From: Ideonella sp.
GTDB taxonomy: Bacteria; Pseudomonadota; Gammaproteobacteria; Burkholderiales; Burkholderiaceae_C
NCBI GenBank assembly: GCA_015075165.1
Contig: JABTUY010000001.1
Location: 496,001 to 560,000 of the forward strand
Reading direction: 5' to 3'
DNA length: 64,000 nucleotides
This document shows positions 1 to 8,645 of the stretch, piece after piece. How positions within the stretch are numbered: the first letter of the stretch is position 1; each line of letters begins with the position of its first letter. The notes beneath the pieces were generated by a model. It saw only the letters and a list, made by a program, of their open reading frames with translations, did not search any database and was not told the DNA's origin. The position numbers were made by a program, and so were the translations under genes.

Positions 1-534
1 GACTCCACCGACGAAATCCCCAAGCTGGTCAATGCGGCGCGCGATCTGGTGACCAACCTCACGGCGCTGACCGCGCCCGATTCGTCGCTGGCGCAGACGC
101 TGGCCAACGTGCAGGCCACCACCGCCCGGCTCAACGGCCCGCGCGGCGCCTTGGGCGTGCTGTTCGGCAACGAGGCCGACGCGCAGCGCCTGGTCACCAC
201 GCTGGAGCGCACCAACGCGCTGCTGGCGCGGCTCGACGGCGTGACGGCCAAGGCCGACGCGCAGGTGCTCGGCCCCGGCGGCGTGGTGCCCGAGCTGCGC
301 GATTCGGTGGTGCAGCTGAAGACGCTGCTCGGCGACACGCGCACGAGCCTGAAGAAGATCGACGGCATCCTCGACGATGCGCAGGCCATCAGCGGCAACG
401 TGAAGGCCGCCACCACCGACCTCGGCACGCTGCGCAGCGAGGTCGACGCCAACCTGCGCAAGATCGAGGGCCTGGTCAACGAGATCAACCGCAAATGGCC
501 GTTCGCGCGCGAGGTGGAGATCAAGCTGCCATGA
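1..534 (+). CDS. MlaD/MCE-family protein, C-terminal part
   Basis: The reading frame is open from the first base of the window, so only the C-terminal 177 residues are present. It reads as the long helical tail of an MlaD/MCE-type substrate-binding subunit: a segment with many Leu/Thr heptads and phrases such as LNGPRGALGVLFG and KIDGILDDAQAISGNVK, ending in KWPFAREVEIKLP. Family members form the periplasmic lipid-carrying ring of an Mla-like ABC transporter anchored in the inner membrane. The next gene, a lipoprotein, overlaps its stop (ATGA), which fits an Mla/Pqi-like operon whose permease and ATPase would lie upstream. The MCE domain itself is outside the window, so the assignment rests on the tail and the context. 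Confidence 0.7.
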   Translation, partial: DSTDEIPKLVNAARDLVTNLTALTAPDSSLAQTLANVQATTARLNGPRGALGVLFGNEADAQRLVTTLERTNALLARLDGVTAKADAQVLGPGGVVPELRDSVVQLKTLLGDTRTSLKKIDGILDDAQAISGNVKAATTDLGTLRSEVDANLRKIEGLVNEINRKWPFAREVEIKLP

Positions 535-1232
535 GGCGCATGGCCATGAACCGGGTTCGGCCGGCCGCATGGTGCGTGGCGGTGGCCTTCGCCGCGGCAC
601 TCGCGGCGTGCGGCAACCAGCCGCCGGTGCCCGACTGGAAGCTCGACGCGCAAGGCTCGCTGGTGCGTGCGGGCAGCGCCTACCTCGAGGGCCGCGACGG
701 CATCGCGCAGGTGGAGTACGCGGCCGCGCGCCGCGCCATCGCAAGCACCGGCCGCATCGACCTGCTGGCTCGCGCCGAGCTGACGCGCTGCGCCGCGCAG
801 GTGGCGAGCCTGCAGTTCGAACCCTGCGCCGGCTTCGAGCCGCTGCGTGCCGATGCGCCCGCCGCCGAGCGCGCCTACGCCGCCTATCTCGCCGGCCGCG
901 CGACCGCGGCCGACATCGCGCTGCTGCCCGAGGCGCATCGCGCCGCGGCCGGCGCCACCGAGGCCGGCGCCGCCGCCGCGCTGCAGGCGATCACCGACCC
1001 GCTGGCGCGGCAGATCGCCGCCGGCGTGCTGCTGCAGACGCACCGCGCGAGCCCGCCGGTGATCGCACTGGCGATCGACACGGCATCCGCGCAGGGCTGG
1101 CGCCGACCGCTGCTGGCCTGGCTGAAGCTGCAACTGCAGCGCGCGCAGGCCGCCGGCGATGCGGCCACCGTCGAGCACCTGCAGCGGCGCATCGCGCTGG
1201 TGGAGTCCGGCGGCGTGCCTGCAGGCCGTTGA
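531..1232 (+). CDS. Predicted lipoprotein co-encoded with the MlaD-like gene
   Basis: A 233-residue protein. The chosen ATG overlaps the preceding stop codon (ATGA), showing translational coupling; a longer frame upstream only runs through the MlaD-like gene. After a short basic start comes a hydrophobic stretch and a lipobox ending LAAC, so it should be lipidated. The mature part is Ala-rich and helical, with alternating small-residue helices of the TPR-like sort. It is likely an accessory lipoprotein of the Mla-like transporter, by position. I do not recognise a named family, and the function is inferred only from context. Confidence 0.7.
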   Translation: MRRMAMNRVRPAAWCVAVAFAAALAACGNQPPVPDWKLDAQGSLVRAGSAYLEGRDGIAQVEYAAARRAIASTGRIDLLARAELTRCAAQVASLQFEPCAGFEPLRADAPAAERAYAAYLAGRATAADIALLPEAHRAAAGATEAGAAAALQAITDPLARQIAAGVLLQTHRASPPVIALAIDTASAQGWRRPLLAWLKLQLQRAQAAGDAATVEHLQRRIALVESGGVPAGR

Positions 1233-1309
1233 GTCTCGCGGCGTCGCGCGACGCGGCCACGGCAACCCGCCAGAGGATTGAGCCTCGCGAGCCGCCGCAC
1301 AATGCCCGC

Positions 1310-2485
1310 ATGAACGACGACACCCCTGCCCACGCCAAGCCCGAAACCCTCGCCGCGCAGGCGCTCGGTTGGGTCGACGAGAAGACTCGCGCGGTCACGC
1401 CGCCGGTCCACGCCTCGGCCACCTTCATCCGCGATGAAGACAACCAGTACCGCAGCGGCCGTGCGTACGGCCGCGCCGACAACCCAGCGTTCGACCAGGC
1501 CGAAGCGCTGATCGCGCGACTCGAAGGCGGCGCGCAGGCGGCGCTCTTCGCCTCTGGCATGGCCGCGGCCACCGCGGTGTTCCAGGCGCTCGCGCCGGGC
1601 GACCACGTGCTGGCGCCGAAGATCATGTACTGGTCGCTGCGCAACTGGCTGGTCAACTTTGCCGCGCCGTGGGGCCTGCAGGTCGAGCTGATCGAGATGA
1701 CCGATCCGGCCGCGGTGCGCGCCGCGCTGCGCCCGGGCCAGACCCAGCTGGTGTGGATCGAGACCCCGGCCAACCCGCTGTGGACGGTGACCGACATCGC
1801 CGCCACCGCCGCGCTCGCCCATGCCGCCGGCGCCCGCGTGGTGGTCGACTCCACCGTCGCCACGCCGGTGCTGACGCAGCCGCTCGCGCTCGGGGCCGAC
1901 CTCGTGATGCACGCGGCCACCAAGTACCTCAACGGCCACTCCGACCTGCTGGCCGGCGTGCTCGTCACCCGCGCCGATGACGCGCACTGGCAGCGCGTGA
2001 AGGCGGTGCGCGTGCAGATCGGCGGCACGCTCGGCTCGTTCGAGTCGTGGCTGCTGCTGCGCGGCCTGCGCACGCTGTACCTGCGCGTGCGGCAAGCCAG
2101 TGCGTCGGCGCAGCGCATTGCCGAGCACTTCGCGCGCCACCCGCACGTGGCCGAGGTGCTCTACCCGGGGCTGCCGGGCTCGCCGGGCCACGCGGTGGCC
2201 GCGCGCCAGATGCAAGGCGGCTTCGGCGGCATGCTGTCGGTGCGCGTCAAGGGCCACGACCCGGCGGCCGCCGAGGCCGCAGCGATCGCCGCGGCGGCCC
2301 ACGTCAGGTTGTGGAAGCGCGCCACCTCGCTCGGCGGCACCGAGAGCCTGATCGAGCACCGCGCCAGCGTCGAGGGCGCCGGCACGCCGGTGCCGCCCGA
2401 TCTGCTGCGGCTGTCGGTGGGCATCGAGGACTGCGACGACCTGATCGCCGATCTCGAACAGGCGCTGGCGCGCGCGCACCGGTGA
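1310..2485 (+). CDS. metC: Cys/Met metabolism PLP-dependent lyase (cystathionine beta-lyase type)
   Basis: 391 residues, the normal length for the trans-sulfuration (Cys/Met_Meta_PP) family. Visible features are the N-terminal TPPVHASATF and YGRADNP segments, SGMAAATAVFQAL for cofactor phosphate binding, the VDSTVATPVLTQPLALGADLVMHAATKYLNGHSD block with the Schiff-base lysine near residue 205, and the C-terminal SLGGTESLIEHR plus RLSVGIED motif. The family cleaves or forms C-S bonds; beta-lyase makes homocysteine from cystathionine. The exact substrate within the family cannot be fixed from sequence alone. A CACAAT hexamer ends 6 bp before the ATG. The M20 peptidase gene follows after 7 bp, so they are probably co-transcribed. 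Confidence 0.85.
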   Translation: MNDDTPAHAKPETLAAQALGWVDEKTRAVTPPVHASATFIRDEDNQYRSGRAYGRADNPAFDQAEALIARLEGGAQAALFASGMAAATAVFQALAPGDHVLAPKIMYWSLRNWLVNFAAPWGLQVELIEMTDPAAVRAALRPGQTQLVWIETPANPLWTVTDIAATAALAHAAGARVVVDSTVATPVLTQPLALGADLVMHAATKYLNGHSDLLAGVLVTRADDAHWQRVKAVRVQIGGTLGSFESWLLLRGLRTLYLRVRQASASAQRIAEHFARHPHVAEVLYPGLPGSPGHAVAARQMQGGFGGMLSVRVKGHDPAAAEAAAIAAAAHVRLWKRATSLGGTESLIEHRASVEGAGTPVPPDLLRLSVGIEDCDDLIADLEQALARAHR

Positions 2486-2492
2486 GGCCGGC

Positions 2493-3737
2493 ATGCCGCT
2501 GATCGAATCGATCGTCGAGCGCGCCGACGAGTTCGTTGCGCTGCGCCGCGCGATCCATGCGCAGCCCGAGCTGGGCTTCGAGGAGCGGCTCACGTCCGAG
2601 CTGGTGGCGCAGCAGCTCGCCGCATGGGACGTCACGGTCGACCGCAGCTTCGCGCGCACCGGCGTGGTCGGCATCGTGCACGGCCGCGACGGCGGCCGCT
2701 GCGGCCGCGCGATCGGCCTGCGCGCCGACATGGACGCGCTGCCGATCCAGGAGCTCAACACCTTCGCGCACCGCAGCCGCCATGCCAACACGATGCACGC
2801 CTGCGGCCACGACGGCCACACCGCGATGCTGCTGGCCGCGGCGCGCCAGCTCGCCGCGACGCGTGCGTTCGACGGCACCGCATACCTGATCTTCCAGCCG
2901 GCCGAGGAAGGCCGCGGCGGCGCGCAGGCCATGGTGCGCGAGGGCCTGTTCGAGCGCTTTGCGATGGAGGCGGTGTTCGGCCTGCACAACTGGCCCGGCT
3001 ATCCCGCAGGCACGCTGGCGGTGAGCCCCGGGCCGGTGATGGCCTCAGCTAACACTTTCAAGGTCATCGTGCACGGCCGCGGCGGCCACGCCGCGCTGCC
3101 GCACCTGACGCTCGACCCGATGCCGGTGGCGTGCCAGATCGTCGGCGCGCTGCAGACCATCGTCAGCCGCAACATGGCGCCGCTGGACAGCGCGGTGATC
3201 TCGGTCACGATGCTGCACGGCGGCGAGGCGACCAACGTGGTGCCCGACACCTGCACCCTCGAAGGCACGGTGCGCACGTTTCGCGAGCCGGTGCTCGACC
3301 TGATCGAGCGGCGCATGCGCGAGATCGCGCAGCACACCTGCGCCGCGCACGAGATGCGCTGCGAGTTCGAGTTCCTGCGCCGCGCGCCGCCGGTGGTCAA
3401 CCACCGGCGCGAGGCGCTGTTCGCTGCCGCGGTGGCGCGCAGCGTCGCCGGCGCGGCCAACGTGCCGGTGCAGCAGCCGGCGATGCCGTCGGAAGACTTC
3501 GCCTTCATGCTGCAGGCCAAGGCCGGCTGCTACGCGTTCATCGGCAACGGCGACGGCGACCACCGCGCGATCGGCCACGGCGCCGGCCCGTGCACGCTGC
3601 ACAACCCGAGCTACGACTTCAACGACACGCTGATCCCGCTCGGCGCGAGCTACTGGGTGCGCCTGGTCGAACGCTGGCTCGGCACGCCGGTGCAGCGCAT
3701 CGACGAGGTGGCCGCGGCCAGCGCGGCTGCGGCCTGA
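2493..3737 (+). CDS. M20-family metal-dependent amidohydrolase (hippurate hydrolase type)
   Basis: 414 residues, cytoplasmic. It has the M20D pattern: IHAQPELGFEE near the N terminus, RADMDALPIQE, the metal ligands in HACGHDGHTAMLLAAA, PAEEGRGGAQAM, the dimerisation-domain phrase HGRGGHAALPHLTLDP, and the C-terminal PSEDFAFMLQ. The family hydrolyses N-acyl amino acids (hippurate, N-acetyl amino acids, indole-acetyl conjugates); the specific substrate is unknown. It starts 7 bp after the PLP lyase, suggesting joint expression and a possible link to sulfur amino-acid derivatives. That link is inference. Confidence 0.88.
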   Translation: MPLIESIVERADEFVALRRAIHAQPELGFEERLTSELVAQQLAAWDVTVDRSFARTGVVGIVHGRDGGRCGRAIGLRADMDALPIQELNTFAHRSRHANTMHACGHDGHTAMLLAAARQLAATRAFDGTAYLIFQPAEEGRGGAQAMVREGLFERFAMEAVFGLHNWPGYPAGTLAVSPGPVMASANTFKVIVHGRGGHAALPHLTLDPMPVACQIVGALQTIVSRNMAPLDSAVISVTMLHGGEATNVVPDTCTLEGTVRTFREPVLDLIERRMREIAQHTCAAHEMRCEFEFLRRAPPVVNHRREALFAAAVARSVAGAANVPVQQPAMPSEDFAFMLQAKAGCYAFIGNGDGDHRAIGHGAGPCTLHNPSYDFNDTLIPLGASYWVRLVERWLGTPVQRIDEVAAASAAAA

Positions 3738-3882
3738 TCGGCGCGGCCGGCGCGGCGGGCACCACACCCGCTGCGCGGACGTTGCACGACGGCCGGATTC
3801 CCGTTCGCCCCGCGGCGAGAACGGCTGCATCCCAACCGCAATGCGCCTCCCCGCACGCGATGCTGCGCGTTCGAAGGCCGTC

Positions 3883-4788
3883 TCAACCCGATCGCAGCCG
3901 CAACCCCGCCGCATCCGGCGCCGCGATGCGCGCCAGCGTCGTGCCCGGCACGTCGCCGAAGCGACGGCCGGCGTTCCAGTCGGCTGCGGCCTGCGCGATC
4001 TCGCCGGCGGTGCGGGCGACGAAGTTCCACCAGATCAGCGGCGGCCGCGGCCACGGCACGCCGCCGATCAGCAGCAGCTGTGCCGCTGCGTCGCACGCCA
4101 GCTCCACCGCATCGTGGCCCGGGTCGGCGACGAGCAAGGTACCCGGCTCGATCGCCTGACCGTCGACACGCGCATGGCCGTTCAAGCACAGCACGGCGTG
4201 CTCGAACGCCGCCTGCAGCGGCAGCCGCGTGCGCCCGGCTTGGCCCGCGGTGAGGTCGAGCCCGACCAGCGGCGAGTACAGCGCCGTCGGCGAGCGGCAA
4301 CCCAGCGCCTCGCCGGCCAGCACGGTGACGCGGAAACCGCCTTGCGACACCACCGGCAGATCGGGGTAGTGCGTGAACGCCGGTGGCCGCTCGCGCTCAT
4401 CGTCGGGCAGCGCGATCCACAACTGCGCCGCATGCATCGCACCGGCCTCGCCGATCGATTCTTCGCTGTGCGCGATGCCGCGGCCGGCGGTCATCAGGTT
4501 GACCTGGCCGGGGCGGATCACCTGGCGGTGACCCAGGCTGTCGTGGTGCAGCACCTCGCCTTCGATCACCCAGGTGAAGGTCTGCAGCCCGATGTGCGGA
4601 TGCGGCCCCACGCGCATGCCCGGCCCCGGCGGAAAGCGCAGCGGGCCCGCGTGGTCGAGAAAGCACCAGGCACCCACCGTGCGCCGTCCGGCACTCGGCA
4701 GTGCCCGCGCGATGGCGATGCCGCCGCCAAGCTCGGCGCGACGCGTGGCGATGGCGTGCCAACGAGACAACGGTTCGATCGAGCGCAC
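3883..4788 (-). CDS. Pirin-family protein
   Basis: About 301 residues. Pirin hallmarks are visible: DHAGPLRFPPGPGMRVGPHPHIGLQTFTWVIEGEVLHHDSLGHRQVIRPGQVNLMTAGRGIAHSE, with the His-His-His-Glu iron-site pattern in the N-terminal cupin, and a C-terminal cupin ending near PLIWWNFVA. Bacterial pirins are cupin metalloproteins, some with quercetinase activity. No ATG lies at the expected place; the GTG in VRSIEPLSRW is the best start. A CACAAT hexamer lies 31 bp upstream of it. It converges with the M20 gene across 145 bp in which I see no other gene. Confidence 0.87.
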   Translation of the reverse strand: MRSIEPLSRWHAIATRRAELGGGIAIARALPSAGRRTVGAWCFLDHAGPLRFPPGPGMRVGPHPHIGLQTFTWVIEGEVLHHDSLGHRQVIRPGQVNLMTAGRGIAHSEESIGEAGAMHAAQLWIALPDDERERPPAFTHYPDLPVVSQGGFRVTVLAGEALGCRSPTALYSPLVGLDLTAGQAGRTRLPLQAAFEHAVLCLNGHARVDGQAIEPGTLLVADPGHDAVELACDAAAQLLLIGGVPWPRPPLIWWNFVARTAGEIAQAAADWNAGRRFGDVPGTTLARIAAPDAAGLRLRSG

Positions 4789-4989
4789 GGGCGGTCGCGT
4801 GAAGGATGCTCGGCCATTGTGCGCCGACCGCGCGTCACGCCGGCAGCCAGGCAGCGTGCAGCCCCGCCGGCAGCGCGGCCACAGCGCCGGCCGGCGGCCC
4901 CCGCTCGCAACGGGCCGATCGCTGCAATCCGCCACGAATGACGGCACTGGCGATCGCGCCACGGCTGCCGTGTCGGCGCGCATCGCGCT

Positions 4990-5355
4990 ATGGTCCGAAC
5001 CATGCCGCCGCCCCATGAACCGCCGAGTGATCGCCGCGCCAGCGTGGCCGTGGGCCTGGCGCCGGTGTTCGTGCTGGTGGTGTTCTCGCTGATCATCAGC
5101 GGCGCGATCGCGTTCGACACCGGTCTGGCGATCTCGCTGGCCTGCACCGCATGGGTGGTGTACGAGATGAGCGCCTACCAGCGTGCGATCGATGCCTTCA
5201 ACCTGCGCAGCGTGCAGGACGAGCGGGTCTGGCGCAACTCCGCGCTGCTGCAGGCCGTGGCCGATGCAGCGGGGGCCGAGCCCGAGGCCGCGCGCGAGGC
5301 CGCGCCCGGCCGGCTCGCCGCCCAGCCGCTGCTGGCCGACCAGCGGCCGGCGTAG
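4990..5355 (+). CDS. Small membrane protein of unknown function
   Basis: 121 residues from the first ATG; an in-frame ATG at 5002 is an equally good start. Two hydrophobic segments (about residues 22-42 and 45-62) form a hairpin, followed by an acidic, Ala-rich cytoplasmic tail (NLRSVQDERVWRN onward). I do not recognise a family. It is divergent from the pirin gene across about 200 bp that contain nothing else I can identify. Existence is supported by frame length and hydrophobic pattern; no function is proposed. Confidence 0.5.
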   Translation: MVRTMPPPHEPPSDRRASVAVGLAPVFVLVVFSLIISGAIAFDTGLAISLACTAWVVYEMSAYQRAIDAFNLRSVQDERVWRNSALLQAVADAAGAEPEAAREAAPGRLAAQPLLADQRPA

Positions 5356-5449
5356 CCGCCGCGACGCGGGCTCGCGCCGCGCGCACGCCACGGCTGCGAG
5401 GCCGCCCACCGCCTTCGGCACGCCGGGTCGTGTGAACCCGCAGATTTGA

Positions 5450-5476
5450 GAATTCTAAAGTGCAACTTTAGAATTC
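5450..5476. promoter_or_regulatory. Perfect AT-rich inverted repeat, probable operator
   Basis: Two 12-bp arms, GAATTCTAAAGT and ACTTTAGAATTC, are exact reverse complements separated by GCA. The right arm ends 4 bp before the ATG of the ATPase gene. It is strikingly AT-rich against about 70 percent G+C surroundings. The position over the start region suggests an autoregulatory binding site or a translation-blocking hairpin. Confidence 0.7.
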
Positions 5477-5480
5477 ACAT

Positions 5481-6641
5481 ATGGCCTACATCGAACGATC
5501 CCTGACCTCGCACACCCTGAAAGCGGCACGGGCGTTCCCGGCGGTGCTGCTGACCGGGCCACGGCAATGCGGCAAAACCACCCTGCTCAAGCGCCTGTTC
5601 CCTCGCGCCTCGTACGTGCTGCTCGAAGATCCGGACGTGCTGGCGCGGGTTCGCAGTGACCCTCGGGCATTTCTCGAAGGCCTGAACCCACCGGTGATCG
5701 TCGACGAGATCCAGAATGCTCCCGAGCTGTTCGGTTTCATCCGCACCCGCATCGACGCCGCGCCGCGCCGCAAGGGCCAATGGCTGCTGACCGGATCGCA
5801 GGAGGCGCCGCTCATGCGCGGCGTGGCGGAGTCGATGGCAGGTCGGGCGGCCATCCTGCACCTGCTGCCGCTGTCGACGCTGGAAACGCCCAACGTGAGC
5901 CTGATGCGCGGCGGCTACCCGGGCGTTGTCACGCGGCCGTCGTCGGCCGAGATCTGGTTCCGGTCGTACGTGCAGACGTACCTCGAACGCGACGTGCGCG
6001 CCGTCACCGCGGTACGCGATCTCGGCAGCTTCCGCCGCTTCCTGGCGCTGCTCGCCGCCCGCACCGGCAGCATCCTCAACAAGACCGACCTCGCGGCACC
6101 GCTCGGGGTTTCGGTGCCCACCATCACCGAATGGCTCAACGCACTGGAGATCACCGGCCAGATTCTGCGCGTGCCGCCGTTCTACGAGAACTTCGGCAAG
6201 CGCCTGATCAAGTCGCCGAAGATCTACTTCGTGGACTCCGGCCTTGCCTGTCACCTGCTGGGCATCGCCAGCGCCGAGGCGTTGCAGCGATCCACCTTCC
6301 TCGGCCCGCTGTTCGAAGGGTTCGTGGCCGCCGAGATCGCCAAGCTGCAGGTCAATCGCGGCGAGCGTGTCGAGCTGTACTACTTTCGCGACCAGCAGGG
6401 CCTGGAAGTCGACTTCCTCGTGCCGCGTGGCGCGGGTCGGCTCGCGCTGGTCGAAGCCAAGGCCTCCAGCACGCCCAAGCCGCTGATGGCGCAATCCGCG
6501 CTGCGCTTGGCCGCATCGATCAAGCGCTACAAAGCCCGGACCATCGTCGTGCACAGCGGACGGCGCACCGACGCCGGACGCGCCCTGGCGCCCGGCGCCG
6601 TCGCATTGACGCTGCCGGAGCTGCTCGACGAACTGGCCTGA
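5481..6641 (+). CDS. AAA ATPase with C-terminal DUF4143
   Basis: 386 residues. Walker A is GPRQCGKTT near residue 26, Walker B is PPVIVDEIQ, and GSQEAPLM follows as a sensor-like stretch. The C-terminal half (SGLACHLLGI, EGFVAAEIAKL, YYFRDQQGLEVDFLV, VEAKAS) is the DUF4143 region, whose D..E.VDFLV...VEAK pattern resembles restriction-like nuclease folds. This family is widespread and sporadically distributed; cellular role is unsettled, with suggestions of defence or toxin-antitoxin-like behaviour. It has no partner gene here. The perfect palindrome abutting its start suggests self-regulation, and its patchy distribution suggests horizontal gain. Confidence 0.87.
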   Translation: MAYIERSLTSHTLKAARAFPAVLLTGPRQCGKTTLLKRLFPRASYVLLEDPDVLARVRSDPRAFLEGLNPPVIVDEIQNAPELFGFIRTRIDAAPRRKGQWLLTGSQEAPLMRGVAESMAGRAAILHLLPLSTLETPNVSLMRGGYPGVVTRPSSAEIWFRSYVQTYLERDVRAVTAVRDLGSFRRFLALLAARTGSILNKTDLAAPLGVSVPTITEWLNALEITGQILRVPPFYENFGKRLIKSPKIYFVDSGLACHLLGIASAEALQRSTFLGPLFEGFVAAEIAKLQVNRGERVELYYFRDQQGLEVDFLVPRGAGRLALVEAKASSTPKPLMAQSALRLAASIKRYKARTIVVHSGRRTDAGRALAPGAVALTLPELLDELA

Positions 6642-6750
6642 GTCAGGCGACAGTGGCGCCGGCTGATGGTGGCCAAACCCACCTGATCCCGCCTGCGAAG
6701 CCATGAGTCTCGGGTATCGTGGCGCCCGCGAACCCACCGCGAGAACGACG

Positions 6751-7497
6751 ATGCTGCGAATGATGTCGAGCCACCACCCGCTGAACCTTGCGATGAGCCG
6801 CCTGCTCGCGCTGGCGCTGTTGCTCGTGCTGGCGCTGGCGGCCGCCGGTGCGTGGGCCCAGCCCAACGCAGCGACGAAGACGGCGTTTCGCGACTGCAAC
6901 GACCGCGCCTTTCTCGCGCTGGGCATCGCGCGCAACTACCTGATGACCGACCGCAATCGCGACGCGGTGCTGCCGCACTTGAAGGGCAACGCGGGCGCCG
7001 AGGCGATGGCCGAAGAGCTGTTCCGGCGCGTCGAAGCCGGCGAGATCCGGGTTCCCGGCGAGTACGCCGCCGACACGCTGTTCCAGTGCGCGCGCGACGC
7101 CGGCCTGCGTGTGGGCGTGAGCCGCGCGCATGCGGCGCTGTGCTTCACGCGCACCGACATCGCGTTCTTCCTGCACGCCGAACGCGCGCGCCACGTGGTG
7201 AAGCAAGGCGCGGTGGCCAACGTGCTGAAGCGGCTGACCGTGCGCCGGCTGTACCCGGTGGCGTTGGTCAACCAGGTGGCCGACGCGGTCTACCGCCCGA
7301 GCGAGAACCCGCCGCTGCAGCCGTTGATGGAGGCGCTGGCGTGGAGCTGCATCAACCAGGCGGCGCACGCCGCTGCGGCGGCCAGCGCGGCGGCGACCCC
7401 GGCGGCAGCGGGTGCGGCATCCGCAACTGCTGCGGCGGGTGCGGCATCCGCACCATCGACCACGGCGTCGGCGCCCGCCACAGCCGCCAGCCGCTGA
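6751..7497 (+). CDS. Secreted protein of unknown function with Ala-rich tail
   Basis: About 248 residues from the ATG at 6751; ATGs at 6760, 6763 and 6793 are alternatives. A clear signal peptide (SRLLALALLLVLALAAAGAWA) precedes the mature start QPNAATK. The mature domain has five cysteines and conserved-looking helices (FRDCNDRAFLALGIARNYLM; ALCFTRTDIAFFLHAERARH). The last 40 residues are low-complexity Ala/Thr/Ser. TATCGT at about 6718 is a possible -10. I do not recognise the family. Confidence 0.6.
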   Translation: MLRMMSSHHPLNLAMSRLLALALLLVLALAAAGAWAQPNAATKTAFRDCNDRAFLALGIARNYLMTDRNRDAVLPHLKGNAGAEAMAEELFRRVEAGEIRVPGEYAADTLFQCARDAGLRVGVSRAHAALCFTRTDIAFFLHAERARHVVKQGAVANVLKRLTVRRLYPVALVNQVADAVYRPSENPPLQPLMEALAWSCINQAAHAAAAASAAATPAAAGAASATAAAGAASAPSTTASAPATAASR

Positions 7498-7507
7498 GCC
7501 TGCGCGT

Positions 7508-8515
7508 TCAGCCGGCCGCGCGCCGCGCCGGCAGCGGATACGCCGGGTCGCTGTACCCCGGCGTCGCCGGATGCCCGGGGTGCACCAGCGCATCGACCAG
7601 CGCCTCGTCTTCCGGCGTGATCGTCAGCTCGAGCGCGGGCAGGTAGTCGCGCCACTGCTCGAGCGTGCGCGGGCCGGCGATCACCGCGCTGACTGCGCGG
7701 TGCGCCAGCACCCAGGCGGCGGCGAAGTGCGACAGCGCCACACCCTTGCGCGCGCAGTGCGCCTTCAGCGTCTGCGCCACCTGCAGCGACGCGTCGTGGA
7801 ACTCGGTCTCGAGAATGCGCTTGTCGCCGCGCGCCGCGCGCGTGCCGTCGCCCGGCTTCACACCGGGCGCGTACTTGCCGCTGAGCACGCCGCGTGCGAT
7901 CGGGCTGTACGGCACCACGCCGAGGCCGTGCTGCGCGCACGCCGGCAGCACCTCGACCTCGGGCATGCGGTTGAGCAGGTTGTAGTACGGCTGGCACACC
8001 GCCGGCGCCGGCATGTTCAGTGCACGCGCCATGTGCACCGCCTCGGCGATGCGCCAGCCGCGAAAGTTGCTCAGGCCCCAGTAGCGGATCTTGCCGGCCG
8101 CGAGCAGCGCCTCGATGCCGCGCAGCGGCTCCCCGAGATCCATGCCATCGAAATCGCGGTGCAGGTAGTAGACGTCGATGTGGTCGGTGGCCAGCCGCTG
8201 CAGGCTGGCGTCGCACGCGCGATGCAGCCAGCTGCGCGAGTAGCGCGACTCGTTGACGCGCTCCGACATCTTGTTGCCGAGCTTGGTGGCCACGATCCAG
8301 TCGTGCCGCTGCCCCTTCAGCAGCGCACCCACCATCTGCTCGGACCTGCCGGTGCTGTACACGTCGGCGGTGTCGATGAAGTTCACGCCGTGCTCGCGCG
8401 CGTGCGCGACGATCTCGCCGGCCACCTTCGCATCGGTCTGGTCGGCGAACATCATCGTGCCCAGGCACAGTGGGGAGACTTGCAGCGGGCTCTTGCCCAG
8501 GTGGCGATACTGCAC
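7508..8515 (-). CDS. Aldo/keto reductase
   Basis: About 335 residues. The AKR barrel is recognisable: VQYRHLGKSPLQVSPLCLGTMMF, FIDTADVYSTGRSEQ with the catalytic Asp and Tyr, ATKLGNKM with the Lys, DVYYLHRDFDGMD with the His, GLSNFRGWRI, and the C-terminal GPRTLEQWRD nucleotide-binding segment. The family reduces carbonyls with NADPH. The start is GTG at the barrel beginning (V-QYRHLG), with GGAG upstream; the reading frame extends further but without family similarity. It ends 11 bp from the convergent secreted-protein gene. Confidence 0.88.
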   Translation of the reverse strand: MQYRHLGKSPLQVSPLCLGTMMFADQTDAKVAGEIVAHAREHGVNFIDTADVYSTGRSEQMVGALLKGQRHDWIVATKLGNKMSERVNESRYSRSWLHRACDASLQRLATDHIDVYYLHRDFDGMDLGEPLRGIEALLAAGKIRYWGLSNFRGWRIAEAVHMARALNMPAPAVCQPYYNLLNRMPEVEVLPACAQHGLGVVPYSPIARGVLSGKYAPGVKPGDGTRAARGDKRILETEFHDASLQVAQTLKAHCARKGVALSHFAAAWVLAHRAVSAVIAGPRTLEQWRDYLPALELTITPEDEALVDALVHPGHPATPGYSDPAYPLPARRAAG

Positions 8516-8645
8516 GGCGGCGGCTCCGAGGGGTGGGTGCCGCGCAGTATGCCGATCGGGCCGCGAGACGCGCAGCGCAGGGTCGTTCGGCGCCTGCCGC
8601 GCGGGCCGTGAACCCGTCGCGCACCGCTGTCCGACAATCCCCCGC

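Noticed and set aside
1302-1313. ATGCCCGCATGA, a three-codon frame overlapping the PLP-lyase start
   Set aside because: It overlaps the -10-like hexamer and start codon, so it is more simply explained by promoter and ATG position than as a coding unit.
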